64,000 nucleotides of DNA from JABSQH01 sp965230015 (GTDB lineage Bacteria; Actinomycetota; Acidimicrobiia; Acidimicrobiales; Ilumatobacteraceae), in the NCBI GenBank assembly GCA_965230015.1, contig CBDDKF010000006.1:62001-126000 (forward strand). The letters are read 5' to 3'. The notes under the pieces are model-generated. The model saw only the letters and a program-made list of their open reading frames with translations. It made no database searches and was not told the DNA's origin. Positions 1 through 8,056 of this stretch are shown here, one piece after another. Numbering within the stretch: position 1 is the stretch's first letter; each line of letters begins with the position of its first letter. The position numbers and the translations under genes were made by a program.

Positions 1-457
1 GCGACTCGACGTCGGCCCAGTGGAGGTCCTCGATCACGATCACGTCGGGCTCGAGGTGGGCGACCAGCGCGACCCCGGCGGCGATCGGATCGCCCGCCAG
101 TGCGTCAGGTGGCGACGACTCGAGACCACCGAGGCGTGGTGCGGTGGGTCCGAGAATAGTGGCCAACGTCTCGGCGGAGCCGACCAGGTCGTCGGGAATC
201 GTCGTCCACCAGCCGACGGCTGGCTCGATCGCCGAGCGGAACACGTCGAACGGCCGTCCGTACGAGGTCGGCGAGCCGGCGCCGACGAGCACCGTGAGAT
301 CGGTATCCGCCAGGGCCTCGCGCACAAGGCGCGACTTGCCGAGGCCGGATTCGCCAGAGACGAGCACGACGTCGGCACTGTCGCGGCCGATCGCGTCGAC
401 CAGTACGTCGAGTTCGTCGGAGCGGCCGACGAACGCCAGGTCGCCGCGGGTCGTCAT
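1..457 (-). CDS. AAA ATPase / ATP-dependent transcriptional regulator, N-terminal part
   Basis: Minus-strand reading frame open from an ATG at 457 to the left edge, so only the first ~152 residues are present and the C-terminus is missing. It begins MTTRGDLAFVGRSDEL, has a Walker A (GESGLGKSR, about residues 35-43) and a Walker B followed by a Trp-Ala-Asp motif (VIVIEDLHWAD) near the edge. This arrangement is typical of the AAA_16-type ATPase domain at the N-terminus of LuxR-family (MalT/LAL-like) regulators and of some adenylate-cyclase-associated ATPases. Which C-terminal output domain follows cannot be seen. The overlapping frames on the other strand lack such motifs. Confidence 0.8.
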   Translation of the reverse strand, partial: MTTRGDLAFVGRSDELDVLVDAIGRDSADVVLVSGESGLGKSRLVREALADTDLTVLVGAGSPTSYGRPFDVFRSAIEPAVGWWTTIPDDLVGSAETLATILGPTAPRLGGLESSPPDALAGDPIAAGVALVAHLEPDVIVIEDLHWADVES

Positions 458-467
458 GGGACGATTC

Positions 468-602
468 TTATCGGTTCTGGTTCAGCGCGCGACGCCAGCG
501 AGCCAGCGACCGCAGGAACGAGGCCTGCTGTTCGCCGTCGGCAAGTCGGCGACGGTGCTCGCCGAGCAGCAGCTCGGGGTGGAGTCCATCGAGGGGTGTC
601 AT
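468..602 (-). CDS. small hypothetical protein (44 aa)
   Basis: A 44-codon frame from ATG 602 to a TAA at 468, ending 10 bp before the start of the AAA ATPase gene on the same strand. The product (MTPLDGLHPELLLGEHRRRL..., ending RWRRALNQNR) is Arg/Leu-rich and amphipathic, like the short basic helical proteins often seen between actinobacterial regulatory genes. No family is recognised. Support is limited to position, strand agreement with its neighbours and plausible composition; it could be non-coding spacer. Confidence 0.35.
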   Translation of the reverse strand: MTPLDGLHPELLLGEHRRRLADGEQQASFLRSLARWRRALNQNR

Positions 603-693
603 GGGTCCGAGTGTGCCGACCTCAGGTAGGCCGTCACATCGGTCAGGTGACTGATTTGGCAGCGTCGGGCGGTGACCGGGGTCACACCCGGGC

Positions 694-1674
694 TCACACG
701 GCGTCGGCGGGTTCCTCGTCGCTGGCCTCGGCGGGCGCATCCGCCGACACATCGGCTGCGATGACCTCGGTAGCTCCAGTGCCGTTGGTGCCGGCCGCAC
801 CGTCGACCACACCGTCCACTCGTCCGTCGGCCGCCTCGACCACTGCGGTGTCGTCGCTCGGGCCGCGGCGCAAGAAGACGAACGCTGCAGCGGCGCCGAC
901 CACGGCGGTGAGCACGATGGCCACCGTCTGCCAGTGGTCGTTCAAGAAGATCGTGGCTTCGGCCTGCTGTTCGAGCGCCCAATCGGTGATCGGGTCGCCC
1001 TCTTCGCGCACGTCGACCCAGTAGAAGTACCACAGCAGGTAGAAGCCAGAGATCACGACGAATGCTGCGGCGATCTTGTCGACGTACTGCATGCCGTTGC
1101 GCAGCACCTTCAACAGACTGGTGTTGGCAAAGGCCAAGGCGACGGTGAGCGCCGACACCAACAGGGCCATGCCGGCGCCGTAGGCCAACACGTTGCCGAC
1201 ACCGGCGACCACCCCGTCGCGTGAGGTAGTGGAGAACACCGTAGCGATGAACAGGCCGATCGTGCACCCGATCGAGGCCACGGCGTAGGCCACACCGAAC
1301 ACGAACATCGCCTTGGTGGTGTTCTTCGGCTGACCGCCCGTGTTGATCTGCGGCGTCATGAACGGGAGCTTGTACCCGAACAGCATGGCAATCCCCAGAA
1401 CGACCAGTGCCACGCCAATCAGGCCGGTGGCGTACTTGGCGTTCTGCTGGATCCAGCTGGTGAAGTTGTACGAGATCACGCCCGCCACGAGGAACACCGA
1501 CAAGAACCCGGACGACACAGCGGCACTCACCAACAGCGCTCGGCGAATCGACGCCCGCTGGGACCCCGGCAGCTGGCCCTGCATGCCGAGGAAGTACATC
1601 AAGTACGTCGGCAGCAGGATGAACCCGCATGGGTTGACCGCGGCGACCAGACCGCGAATGAACGACAGGCTCAT
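694..1674 (-). CDS. ccdA: cytochrome c biogenesis protein CcdA (thiol-disulfide electron transporter)
   Basis: A 326-residue polytopic membrane protein of the DsbD/CcdA family, which moves electrons from cytoplasmic thioredoxin to extracytoplasmic thiol-redox proteins during cytochrome c maturation. The two redox cysteines are visible: Cys16 in NPCGF of the first helix and Cys137 in SIGCTIG of the fourth. About six membrane segments cover residues 5-245; the last ~80 residues form an Ala/Asp/Glu-rich tail that is longer than usual. ATG 1674 has a GGAGAG ribosome site. It lies 18 bp after the stop of the TlpA-like gene, so the two are probably co-transcribed and act as a pair. A client is the haem c domain of CtaC encoded at 37.6-38.8 kb. 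Confidence 0.9.
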   Translation of the reverse strand: MSLSFIRGLVAAVNPCGFILLPTYLMYFLGMQGQLPGSQRASIRRALLVSAAVSSGFLSVFLVAGVISYNFTSWIQQNAKYATGLIGVALVVLGIAMLFGYKLPFMTPQINTGGQPKNTTKAMFVFGVAYAVASIGCTIGLFIATVFSTTSRDGVVAGVGNVLAYGAGMALLVSALTVALAFANTSLLKVLRNGMQYVDKIAAAFVVISGFYLLWYFYWVDVREEGDPITDWALEQQAEATIFLNDHWQTVAIVLTAVVGAAAAFVFLRRGPSDDTAVVEAADGRVDGVVDGAAGTNGTGATEVIAADVSADAPAEASDEEPADAV

Positions 1675-1692
1675 GTGCTCTCCATGATGGCT

Positions 1693-2319
1693 CTATTGGG
1701 CTTCCTGGATCTCGGCGTCGATGGTCTGCAGCTCGTCGACACGTTCGCGGAGCTGATCGGCGTCGAGTACGCCGGTCTGCTCGATGATCGTGCCGTCGGA
1801 GGTGACGAACAAGGTGATCGGGAACGCCACCGCGCCGATGGCGTCGGTGAGTTCGGCGAGCGGATCACGCAGCTGTTCGTAGGTCACGCCGCGTTCGCCG
1901 GCGAATCGTTCCATCGTTTCCACCGAGTCGATGGTGTTGACCCCGACGAACCGCACCTCGTCGCCCACCTCACTGTGCACCTCGGCGAAGTCAGGGAGTT
2001 CTTTGGCACACGGCGGGCAGGTGGAGAACCAGAAGTTCATCACCGTCGGTTGGCCGAGCAACGACGTGGTGACGACTTCGTTCTCGTCGCGGTCGAACAG
2101 GGTGGTCACCGGGAGGAGGTCGCCTTCGACGAGGTCGTTGCCCAACCCGTTGTTGGGGAAGGTCTCGACGGTTTGCGGGTTGTCGAGCACCGCGTCGGGC
2201 TCGTCGTCACCGGAGCGGGCGATGAGGAACCCCGCGCCGACGCTGATGACGAGGGCGACCACGAGGGAGATCGCCAGCAGCCGCGGCCGGATGTTCACCC
2301 GTTGCAGGGTACTGAGCAC
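1693..2319 (-). CDS. membrane-anchored TlpA/ResA-like thioredoxin
   Basis: A 208-residue protein with one N-terminal membrane anchor (about residues 14-35) and an extracytoplasmic thioredoxin fold. The active site is WFSTCPPC with Cys101 and Cys104, and the cis-Pro loop reads AFPITLF. This is the AhpC/TSA-Redoxin family that includes ResA and TlpA, which reduce apocytochrome c cysteines before haem attachment. GTG 2319 is the start. The gene is immediately upstream of ccdA on the same strand, matching a donor/acceptor pair. ResB/ResC (system II haem ligation) are not in the window. Confidence 0.85.
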   Translation of the reverse strand: MLSTLQRVNIRPRLLAISLVVALVISVGAGFLIARSGDDEPDAVLDNPQTVETFPNNGLGNDLVEGDLLPVTTLFDRDENEVVTTSLLGQPTVMNFWFSTCPPCAKELPDFAEVHSEVGDEVRFVGVNTIDSVETMERFAGERGVTYEQLRDPLAELTDAIGAVAFPITLFVTSDGTIIEQTGVLDADQLRERVDELQTIDAEIQEAQ

Positions 2320-2412
2320 ATGAGAACAGGTCGCTCTACGAGCACGAAACGTTCCCTTACGGCCGCGGTGGCCCGGTGGGGGGAGTCCGGGGCACCGCAG
2401 CCGTCGGGGGGA

Positions 2413-2805
2413 TCATGCGACGTTGACCGACACGCTGCCGGCCGCGTCGACCTCGTCGGCGTTGACGGGACCGAGTTCGTCGACGATCAGCGCCGGGCGG
2501 GGCCGCTTGGGCGGGCGGCCACAGGGGCGCTTGTTGGCGACGATCCGTCCGCCGGAGATGAGCTCGCCGCCCCACACGCCCCATGGCTCGGCGCGTTCGA
2601 GGGCTTCGGCGAGACACGACGCCTGAAGTGGACACCGTCGGCACATCGCCTTGGCGCGGGCGATGTCGATCACGTCGTCGGAGAAGAACAGCGCGGTGAG
2701 CGTGCCGTTCCCGTCGGCGCATCGGGCCGCTGGTGCCGTGCTCCCGGCGTCGATGCCGGGAGCGTCGATACAGTCGGGTTCGCGGGGTTCGATGACGATG
2801 TTCAT
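2413..2805 (-). CDS. WhiB-family iron-sulfur transcriptional regulator
   Basis: A 130-residue Wbl protein. Four cysteines that would bind a [4Fe-4S] cluster are Cys29, Cys55, Cys58 and Cys64 (C-x25-C-x2-C-x5-C), followed by the family GVWGG turn at 76-80. The C-terminal tail contains a basic AT-hook-like stretch (GRPPKRPRP, about 95-103). ATG 2805 was chosen because AAGGAA lies just upstream; longer in-frame starts read through the terminator at 2885-2918 and are not credible. Wbl proteins bind the primary sigma factor and respond to redox or NO. This one is monocistronic and lies between the CcdA/TlpA pair and a small unknown gene. Confidence 0.9.
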   Translation of the reverse strand: MNIVIEPREPDCIDAPGIDAGSTAPAARCADGNGTLTALFFSDDVIDIARAKAMCRRCPLQASCLAEALERAEPWGVWGGELISGGRIVANKRPCGRPPKRPRPALIVDELGPVNADEVDAAGSVSVNVA

Positions 2806-2884
2806 GTCGGTTCCTTGCTGTGCTGTTCGTGGGTCTGGTCTGGTGGATGCAGTTCGTTGCAGTTGGTCATTGGGCCGAAAAATC

Positions 2885-2918
2885 AGAAAGGCCGCCGGGT
2901 TTTTCAACCCGGCGGCCT
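2885..2918 (-). terminator. intrinsic terminator of the small gene at 2943-3212
   Basis: A perfect 13-bp inverted repeat (arms 2889-2901 and 2906-2918, left arm AGGCCGCCGGGTT) with a 4-nt loop. Read on the minus strand it is followed by a T-rich run (TTCTGATTTTT), the classical shape of a rho-independent terminator. It lies just after the minus-strand gene ending at 2943 and before the whiB start. Confidence 0.85.
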
Positions 2919-2942
2919 CGGAGAGGTGATCTGACGTTGGTG

Positions 2943-3212
2943 TTACGTCAGCACTCCTGGCGAGGTGCCGGGATGCACATGCGGCTTGGTGGTCACGACC
3001 TGGATCGAGTCGGTGGTCATGTAGCCACCGGTGCCGCAGTACTCGAGGGTCGATGCGGTTCGCGGGTTGGACGAGTTGCCAAAAGACGGATTGCCGGCGT
3101 TCGACGAGGGGGCACACGCGAACCGCCAGGATCCCGAGAGGGGCGCGACCGTGCGCGCGCCGCGGACGCGACCGGCGACCGGCGTGATGTCGGTGTGCCA
3201 CATCGTGACCAT
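2943..3212 (-). CDS. small hypothetical protein (89 aa)
   Basis: An 89-residue product starting MVTMWHTDITPVAGRVRG and ending TTKPHVHPGTSPGVLT. ATG 3212 is preceded by a strong AGAAAGGA ribosome site, and the gene is followed by a near-perfect intrinsic terminator, so it looks like a genuine, efficiently expressed single-gene unit. It has no signal peptide or membrane segment. Two cysteines (in FACAP and YCGTGG) and Gly/Thr-rich stretches stand out. I do not recognise a family. Confidence 0.6.
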   Translation of the reverse strand: MVTMWHTDITPVAGRVRGARTVAPLSGSWRFACAPSSNAGNPSFGNSSNPRTASTLEYCGTGGYMTTDSIQVVTTKPHVHPGTSPGVLT

Positions 3213-3361
3213 CGGTGCGTCCTTTCTGCTCGTGAGGCGTGTTCGGTGTGTTCGTTGCGCGCGCCATGGTGGCGCCAGCGGGATAGAGACAACCACGATC
3301 GGCTACCGCGGGTCAAGGAGGTTTCGCGCGATCGACGCGCGGCGCTCAACATTGGGGTGAC

Positions 3362-4450
3362 ATGAGTTGGCAGATCGACCTGGTGGTGTTCGCCTGCGGG
3401 TGGTCGCTCGGTTGGCTACTGCTGTGGCGGATGCGCCCGCTGCCGTCCACCACCAGCACCACCAGCGACGCGCCCGATCGCCAGTCGGTGGCAGTGGTCG
3501 TTCCGGCGCGTAACGAGGCGGGATCGCTGCCGCACCTGCTTGCCCCGTTGGTGGCACAGCTGCGACCCGGCGACCAGCTGGTGGTGGTCGACGATCACTC
3601 CGACGACGACACGGCGGCGATCGCCACAGCCGCGGGTGCGCAGGTAGCGCGCCCACCCACGCTCCCCGCCGGTTGGCTCGGCAAACCACACGCATGCGCG
3701 GCGGGGGCTGCGGCCACAGTGGCGCCGGTGTTGGTGTTCCTCGATGCCGACGTGCGTCCCGCGCCAGACCTGCTCGATCGACTGGCTGCGGCGGTCGAGC
3801 GCGACCGTTCCGGTGTGGTGTCGGTACAACCGTGGCATCGGATGGGGAGCGCTGGCGAGCAGGCCAGCGTGGTGGCCAACGTGGCCGCGCTGATGGGATG
3901 CGGTGCGTTCACCCCGCTCGGCCCGGCGGCGGCAGCGACGGTGGCATTCGGTCCGGTGATCGCCGTGGATCGGGCGACCTACGACGCCTCGGGCGGGCAC
4001 GGCAACGACGCGGTGCGTGGGCAACACACCGAAGACATCGCCCTCGCTCGCGCCGTTGGTCGGTCGTCGCTGTTCACGGGCCGCCCCGACACACAGTTCC
4101 GGATGTACCCGGGGGGTCTCGGCGACACGATCCGCGGATGGAGCCGCTCGCTGGCCACCGGGGCCGGCGCGACCCGCTGGTGGTGGCTCCTGGCCACACT
4201 CGCCTGGGTAGCCTCGCTCGCCGGAGGATGGTTGGCGATCCCGTTCGTGTATCCGCTCAGCGCGCTGCAGCTCTGGGTGCTCGGACGGCGCGCCGGATCG
4301 ATCCACCCGCTCACCGCCATCCTGTTTCCGCTAGCGGTGGTGGCCTTCGTGCTGATCTTCGTGCGAAGCGCGTGGCTGGTCGTCACTCGCCGCACGGTCA
4401 CGTGGAAGGGCCGCCAGGTCGACGCCAAGCCCAACGAATTGGCTGATTGA
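3362..4450 (+). CDS. membrane glycosyltransferase, family 2
   Basis: A 362-residue GT-A enzyme. There is an N-terminal membrane segment (about 6-23), then a GT2 domain with VVVPARNE (46-52), VVVDDHSDDDT (74-84), GWLGKPHA (104-111), the metal-binding DAD at 128-130 and a TED motif in GQHTEDIALA near 222. Two or three C-terminal membrane helices (about 275-345) follow. The GWxGKxHA signature resembles CrtQ-type carotenoid or hopanoid glycosyltransferases. The acceptor cannot be told from the sequence. The stop TGA abuts the ATG of the CopC-like gene, so the two are translationally close. Confidence 0.85.
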   Translation: MSWQIDLVVFACGWSLGWLLLWRMRPLPSTTSTTSDAPDRQSVAVVVPARNEAGSLPHLLAPLVAQLRPGDQLVVVDDHSDDDTAAIATAAGAQVARPPTLPAGWLGKPHACAAGAAATVAPVLVFLDADVRPAPDLLDRLAAAVERDRSGVVSVQPWHRMGSAGEQASVVANVAALMGCGAFTPLGPAAAATVAFGPVIAVDRATYDASGGHGNDAVRGQHTEDIALARAVGRSSLFTGRPDTQFRMYPGGLGDTIRGWSRSLATGAGATRWWWLLATLAWVASLAGGWLAIPFVYPLSALQLWVLGRRAGSIHPLTAILFPLAVVAFVLIFVRSAWLVVTRRTVTWKGRQVDAKPNELAD

Positions 4451-5008
4451 ATGGTTGTCGTGCGACCTTCGATGCTCTCCCGAGTCGCCCGGCGGACGGT
4501 GCCGGCGCTCGTCGGTGGCGCACTGATCGTTGGTGCTGCAGCCGGCATGGCGAGCGCCCACGACGCCAACGTGGTGGCCACACCCGCATCGGGGTCGACG
4601 ATCGATCAACCGATCGACGAAGTGACCCTCACGTTCGACACCACGATCGGCGACGACGTCGAGATCGCGCTGCTCGATCCCGACGAAGAGGTGATCACCA
4701 CCACCAGCACGCGCATCTCCGACTTCGCCGCCAAGGCCGAGTTCGAATCGCTCGAGCAGCAGGGCACCTACATCATTCGCTACCTGATGACCGCCGCCGA
4801 GGACGGCCATCTGCTCGTTGGCGCGGTGCAGTTCAACTTCGGCGATCCGAGCAGCTCGAACGCCACGCTGTGGATCCTGTTCGGCGTTGCCGCCGTGGTC
4901 ATCCTCGGTGTGGGCGCATGGTTCAGCCTGCGCAACCACCGGCGCGCCGCCTCCGCGGGCGAGTCATCCGGCGATGTCGATGACGATCTTTCCAACGTTG
5001 GCGTTTGA
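4451..5008 (+). CDS. CopC-domain copper-binding protein, membrane-anchored
   Basis: A 185-residue exported protein with a signal peptide ending ASA at residue 36, so the mature chain starts at His37; in CopC proteins the N-terminal His is a Cu(II) ligand. A CopC/YobN-type beta-sandwich follows (VATPASGSTID, then VTLTFDTTIGDDV), with a late HLLVGAVQF strand. One C-terminal membrane helix lies near 138-160 and ends in a short acidic cytoplasmic tail. Starts at 4451 (right after the preceding stop) or 4472 are possible. The family usually shuttles or buffers copper outside the membrane, which fits a genome with a CuA/CuB oxidase. Its 3' end overlaps the convergent quinone oxidoreductase gene by 45 bp. 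Confidence 0.8.
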   Translation: MVVVRPSMLSRVARRTVPALVGGALIVGAAAGMASAHDANVVATPASGSTIDQPIDEVTLTFDTTIGDDVEIALLDPDEEVITTTSTRISDFAAKAEFESLEQQGTYIIRYLMTAAEDGHLLVGAVQFNFGDPSSSNATLWILFGVAAVVILGVGAWFSLRNHRRAASAGESSGDVDDDLSNVGV

Positions 5009-5944
5009 CTCCATGTGCGCATGGGCCTCGCCGATGCGCTCGAACGGGTAACGCGAGTCGATCACCGGGCGCAGCAGCTCGCGTTCGAACAGCGGAATCA
5101 CCTCAGCGGCGAACCGCTGCGAGATGGCGATCTTGCGCTCGATCGGTCGGCTGCGCAACGTGGTGCCGATCCACGTGACGCGCTTGGTGAGCAACAACCC
5201 GAGGTTGACACTCGCGTTCCCGCCGCCCATCAGCCCGACCTGCACCACGGTGCCATCGACCGCCGCAGCATGCAGGTTGCGCTCGGCCTCCTCGCCGCCG
5301 ATCACGTCGAGCACCACGTCGGCTCCCTCAGGAACGGCGTTGCGCCATGCGCCGAGCCAGTCGGCCGGTGAGCGTTCGAGGACCACGTCGGCACCGAGCA
5401 TGCGGCACGCGTCGGCCTTGCCCGCAGAACAGGTCACTGCGATGCGCGCCCCGATGGCGCGAGCGATCTGGATCGCAGCGGTGCCGACACCGGATGCGCC
5501 AGCGTGCACCAGCGCCCAGCGGCCGCTGGTGAGACCGCCCTGCACCACCAACGCATCCCACGCGGTGAGGAATACCTCGGGTATCGCCACCGCGTCGCGC
5601 GACGACACGGTGTTGGGTACCGGCAGCGCCTGGCGGCTGTGGGTGACCAGCCGCTCGGCGTAACAGCCGCCCGCCTCGATGCCCATCACGCGATCGCCGA
5701 TCTGCCAGCCATCGACGTCGGGTCCGAGCGCCGCGACGTGCCCTGCGTACTCGAGGCCAGGGATCTCGATGTCGCGTCCGCGCGGGTCGGGATACATGCC
5801 CATGCGTTGCAGCACGTCGGCGCGATTGAGCGCCGTGTGTTCAACGTTGACCGCGATCTCGCCGACGCCCGGCTGGGGATCGGGCACGTCGCGGATGGTC
5901 AGGACCTCGGGGCCCCCGTGATCGTCGAGAACGACTGCGCGCAT
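4964..5944 (-). CDS. NAD(P)H:quinone oxidoreductase (zeta-crystallin-like MDR family)
   Basis: A 326-residue medium-chain dehydrogenase/reductase of the quinone oxidoreductase branch, which lacks the catalytic zinc ligands of alcohol dehydrogenases. The start MRAVVLDDHGGPEVL is family-typical. HTALNRADVLQRMG is the substrate-domain signature and HAGASGVGTAAIQIA the NADPH-binding Rossmann loop. ATG 5944 is preferred; an in-frame GTG at 5953 would add three residues. It is convergent with, and overlaps, the CopC-like gene. Confidence 0.88.
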   Translation of the reverse strand: MRAVVLDDHGGPEVLTIRDVPDPQPGVGEIAVNVEHTALNRADVLQRMGMYPDPRGRDIEIPGLEYAGHVAALGPDVDGWQIGDRVMGIEAGGCYAERLVTHSRQALPVPNTVSSRDAVAIPEVFLTAWDALVVQGGLTSGRWALVHAGASGVGTAAIQIARAIGARIAVTCSAGKADACRMLGADVVLERSPADWLGAWRNAVPEGADVVLDVIGGEEAERNLHAAAVDGTVVQVGLMGGGNASVNLGLLLTKRVTWIGTTLRSRPIERKIAISQRFAAEVIPLFERELLRPVIDSRYPFERIGEAHAHMESNANVGKIVIDIAG

Positions 5945-5960
5945 GCGCGGCACGCTACCG

Positions 5961-5992
5961 GCCGCCCCGGGCCAACGAGGGCCCGGAGCGGC
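5961..5992 (-). terminator. putative terminator hairpin after the LPATG protein gene
   Basis: CCGGGCC (5967-5973) and GGCCCGG (5980-5986) form a 7-bp stem with a 6-nt loop; flanking GCCGC and GCGGC extend the pairing around one unpaired base. It lies between the stop of the minus-strand surface protein gene at 6008 and the next start at 5944. There is no T-run, so it may act with a protein factor or only stabilise the 3' end. Confidence 0.45.
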
Positions 5993-6007
5993 GGCGTGCG
6001 TTCGGTA

Positions 6008-7042
6008 CTACGAGCGCCTGGTGACGCCCACGGCAACGGCGCCGACGCCGAGCAGTGCAATGGCCAACACGACGAGCGGCAGGGTCTGCGACGTCGCTCC
6101 GGTCGCCGGCAACTCGGCGGCCAGGGTGGTTGGCGGGGCGGGAGGCGGCGTGGTCTCTGCCACCGTGGTTGGTGCCGCCGTGGTCGCCGGCGGCTCGGTC
6201 GTCGTGGTCGGCGCCGGTACATCGTCGGCGGTGATCACACCCGCTGCGGTCTGTGCCTGGGCGACGGTGAACTCGGCGCTCGGGTCGTCGATGATCTCTT
6301 CGATCTCTTCCACCGTGACCTCCACACTGATCTCGTAGCCGTCGGTGCCCGACACGCCGAAGGTGTAGTCGCCGAAGGGCAGATCGAACACTGCCGAGGT
6401 CGCTGGATCGTTGGGCGCCGGGTCGGGCGCGGAGTCGACGAGCATGCCGCCGTCGTCGTACACCTCGACGACGAACGTCGAGCCGTCGGCGGTGCCACCG
6501 TCGTCGTTGATCACGACCACGTCGGCCGTCACGGGACGGGTGATGTATTCGACCGCAACCTCACAACGAACCGGCACCTCACTGTCGATCGAGAACTCAC
6601 CGAGTGTGCCCGTGAATCGTTCGTTGGGATTGAAATCGAGATCGTCCAGGTCGTCACGTGGCGGGTCGAACGTGGAGCACTCCACCGAACTGAGGACGTA
6701 GCCGGGCGGCAGCACCGCACCGAGCTGGTACAGCCCGGGCGTGTTGTCGCTACCTGCGAGCTCAGTGGCGTAACACGACTCTTGCGCCGTGGCGAGCTCG
6801 ACGAACGGGGTCCCGCAGTCGAGCTCGGACGGGTCACTGCCCATCGCCACCATCGATCCGTCGTTGCGGTCGAACACCTCGATCGTGATGTCGCTGACGT
6901 CAGCCGGCCCGTTGATCACCGAGACGTCGACCACCACCGCCCTGTCGCCGATGTACGCAAACCCGCCCGCCTCGACAGCCGGTGCCGCCAGCAATGTGAC
7001 GCCTCCGATCACGCCCGCGATAGCCATCAGTTGACGCTTCAT
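6008..7042 (-). CDS. LPxTG-anchored cell-surface protein
   Basis: A 344-residue secreted wall protein. There is a signal peptide at 1-22 (cleavage after AVEA) and beta-rich Asp-rich ectodomains with paired cysteines. Residues 250-308 form a Thr/Pro-rich wall-spanning spacer. The C-terminal sorting signal is LPATG at 311-315 followed by a hydrophobic helix and TRRS. The substrate motif implies anchoring by a class A/D-like sortase, which is not in the window. ATG 7042 is chosen because AAGGGCGGAG lies directly upstream; the GTG at 7063 would bury that ribosome site. The two central segments resemble immunoglobulin- or prealbumin-like adhesin repeats, but I cannot name a ligand. Confidence 0.8.
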   Translation of the reverse strand: MKRQLMAIAGVIGGVTLLAAPAVEAGGFAYIGDRAVVVDVSVINGPADVSDITIEVFDRNDGSMVAMGSDPSELDCGTPFVELATAQESCYATELAGSDNTPGLYQLGAVLPPGYVLSSVECSTFDPPRDDLDDLDFNPNERFTGTLGEFSIDSEVPVRCEVAVEYITRPVTADVVVINDDGGTADGSTFVVEVYDDGGMLVDSAPDPAPNDPATSAVFDLPFGDYTFGVSGTDGYEISVEVTVEEIEEIIDDPSAEFTVAQAQTAAGVITADDVPAPTTTTEPPATTAAPTTVAETTPPPAPPTTLAAELPATGATSQTLPLVVLAIALLGVGAVAVGVTRRS

Positions 7043-7483
7043 ACTCCGCCCTTCTGCCCGCACACCCGATGCGGAGCAACGTTGAGCCGACCATACGACC
7101 CGCCTCGGCGCGGTTGCCTGAGTAATTGATTACTCACGTGGCGGTGGGCTACCGGAGGTGGGCGGGCGCAGCGTCAGTCGCGCCGGACCCGGCGCGAACG
7201 CTTCTGCGCAGAGCCTGCAGCGCAGCGGTGCGGATTCCAAGTGGATGCGCAGTGGGTGTGCGACTGGTGTTGCCGAGCGGCGACCGACGCTGCCCATCTT
7301 CACGTTGCGTTCGCCGCAACGGAAGCGTTGGCCAGATCGAGTGGGGTGGCGCTTGCCCCGCTGCGCTCAAATGTGATCCGGCCCGGCTTCGTCGAAATCG
7401 TTGTGCGCTGGTGGACGAGCCCACCGGTGCCGATACATCGCACGTGCAGGGACGCCGGCGGCCGCGCGAGTATGGGTGGCGTT
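7043..7483. other. intergenic region with a palindromic site
   Basis: About 440 bp between the divergent LPATG gene (minus) and the plus-strand gene at 7484. It contains the palindrome at 7119-7136. Short frames exist on both strands but none has a ribosome site or recognisable product; some are Arg-rich and look like high-GC noise. Promoters for both flanking genes are expected here. Confidence 0.5.
7119..7136. promoter_or_regulatory. palindromic operator-like site TGAGTA-n6-TACTCA
   Basis: TGAGTAAT and ATTACTCA form perfect 8-bp arms around a 2-bp centre, 76 bp upstream of the LPATG gene start. A second TGAGTA-n5-TACTCA site lies at 15307-15323, again upstream of a minus-strand secreted protein. 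A dimeric regulator binding site is the simplest reading; no regulator can be assigned. Confidence 0.45.
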
Positions 7484-7915
7484 ATGTCGCTCGCGGCCAA
7501 GCTCGCCCAGTCGCCCGGTGTCTACTTCGGAACAGGCGATGGCCCCGAGAGCGGGCCATTCGTGTCGCGCATTGAGGTCTCGCCCCTCCCGAACGGCGGC
7601 GTGTGCATCGACTACGAGGCAACATCACGAGAACAAGGCGTTCAGCACCGCGAGCGGTCGCTGCTTGCGGTCGGACCGGACGACCGCGACCGGCTCTTCG
7701 TCGCGCACTCCGAGGCACCGTTCGTCACCGAGATGATCGCAGCGCAGGCTGGCTCGGCGAGGTTCGTGCAACGCGAGATGGTTGGACCGTTCGTCATGGA
7801 GATCGTCATCGAACAACCCGAGCGGGATCGACTGACCTACGCATGGAGGTGGGCCCACGCCGGCGAGACACCAATCGAACAGTCAAAGGCCGACGCCCGC
7901 CGCATCGAGACCTGA
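7484..7915 (+). CDS. hypothetical protein, possible small beta-barrel
   Basis: A 143-residue product from ATG 7484 (MSLAAKLAQSPGVYFGTG) ending KADARRIET; an in-frame ATG at 7472 would add four residues. Alternating hydrophobic stretches, the GTGDGP opening and several FV-x-E strands suggest an antiparallel beta protein. They recall lipocalin-like or DUF1579-type folds, but no family motif is clear. No signal peptide. It is a single gene between an intergenic region and the tyrosine phosphatase, on the same strand. Confidence 0.6.
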   Translation: MSLAAKLAQSPGVYFGTGDGPESGPFVSRIEVSPLPNGGVCIDYEATSREQGVQHRERSLLAVGPDDRDRLFVAHSEAPFVTEMIAAQAGSARFVQREMVGPFVMEIVIEQPERDRLTYAWRWAHAGETPIEQSKADARRIET

Positions 7916-8056
7916 ACGCCGCCGCCGAAGAGTGGCATTCTTCGCGCAACCCATCGAGCACATCGTCGGTTGCTTCTCGCCACGACGCCCGTGATTGCGG
8001 CGATCGCACAACTGCGCCGACCATCCGGTTGTGTCCGTTCGCTCTACTGTCCCGAC

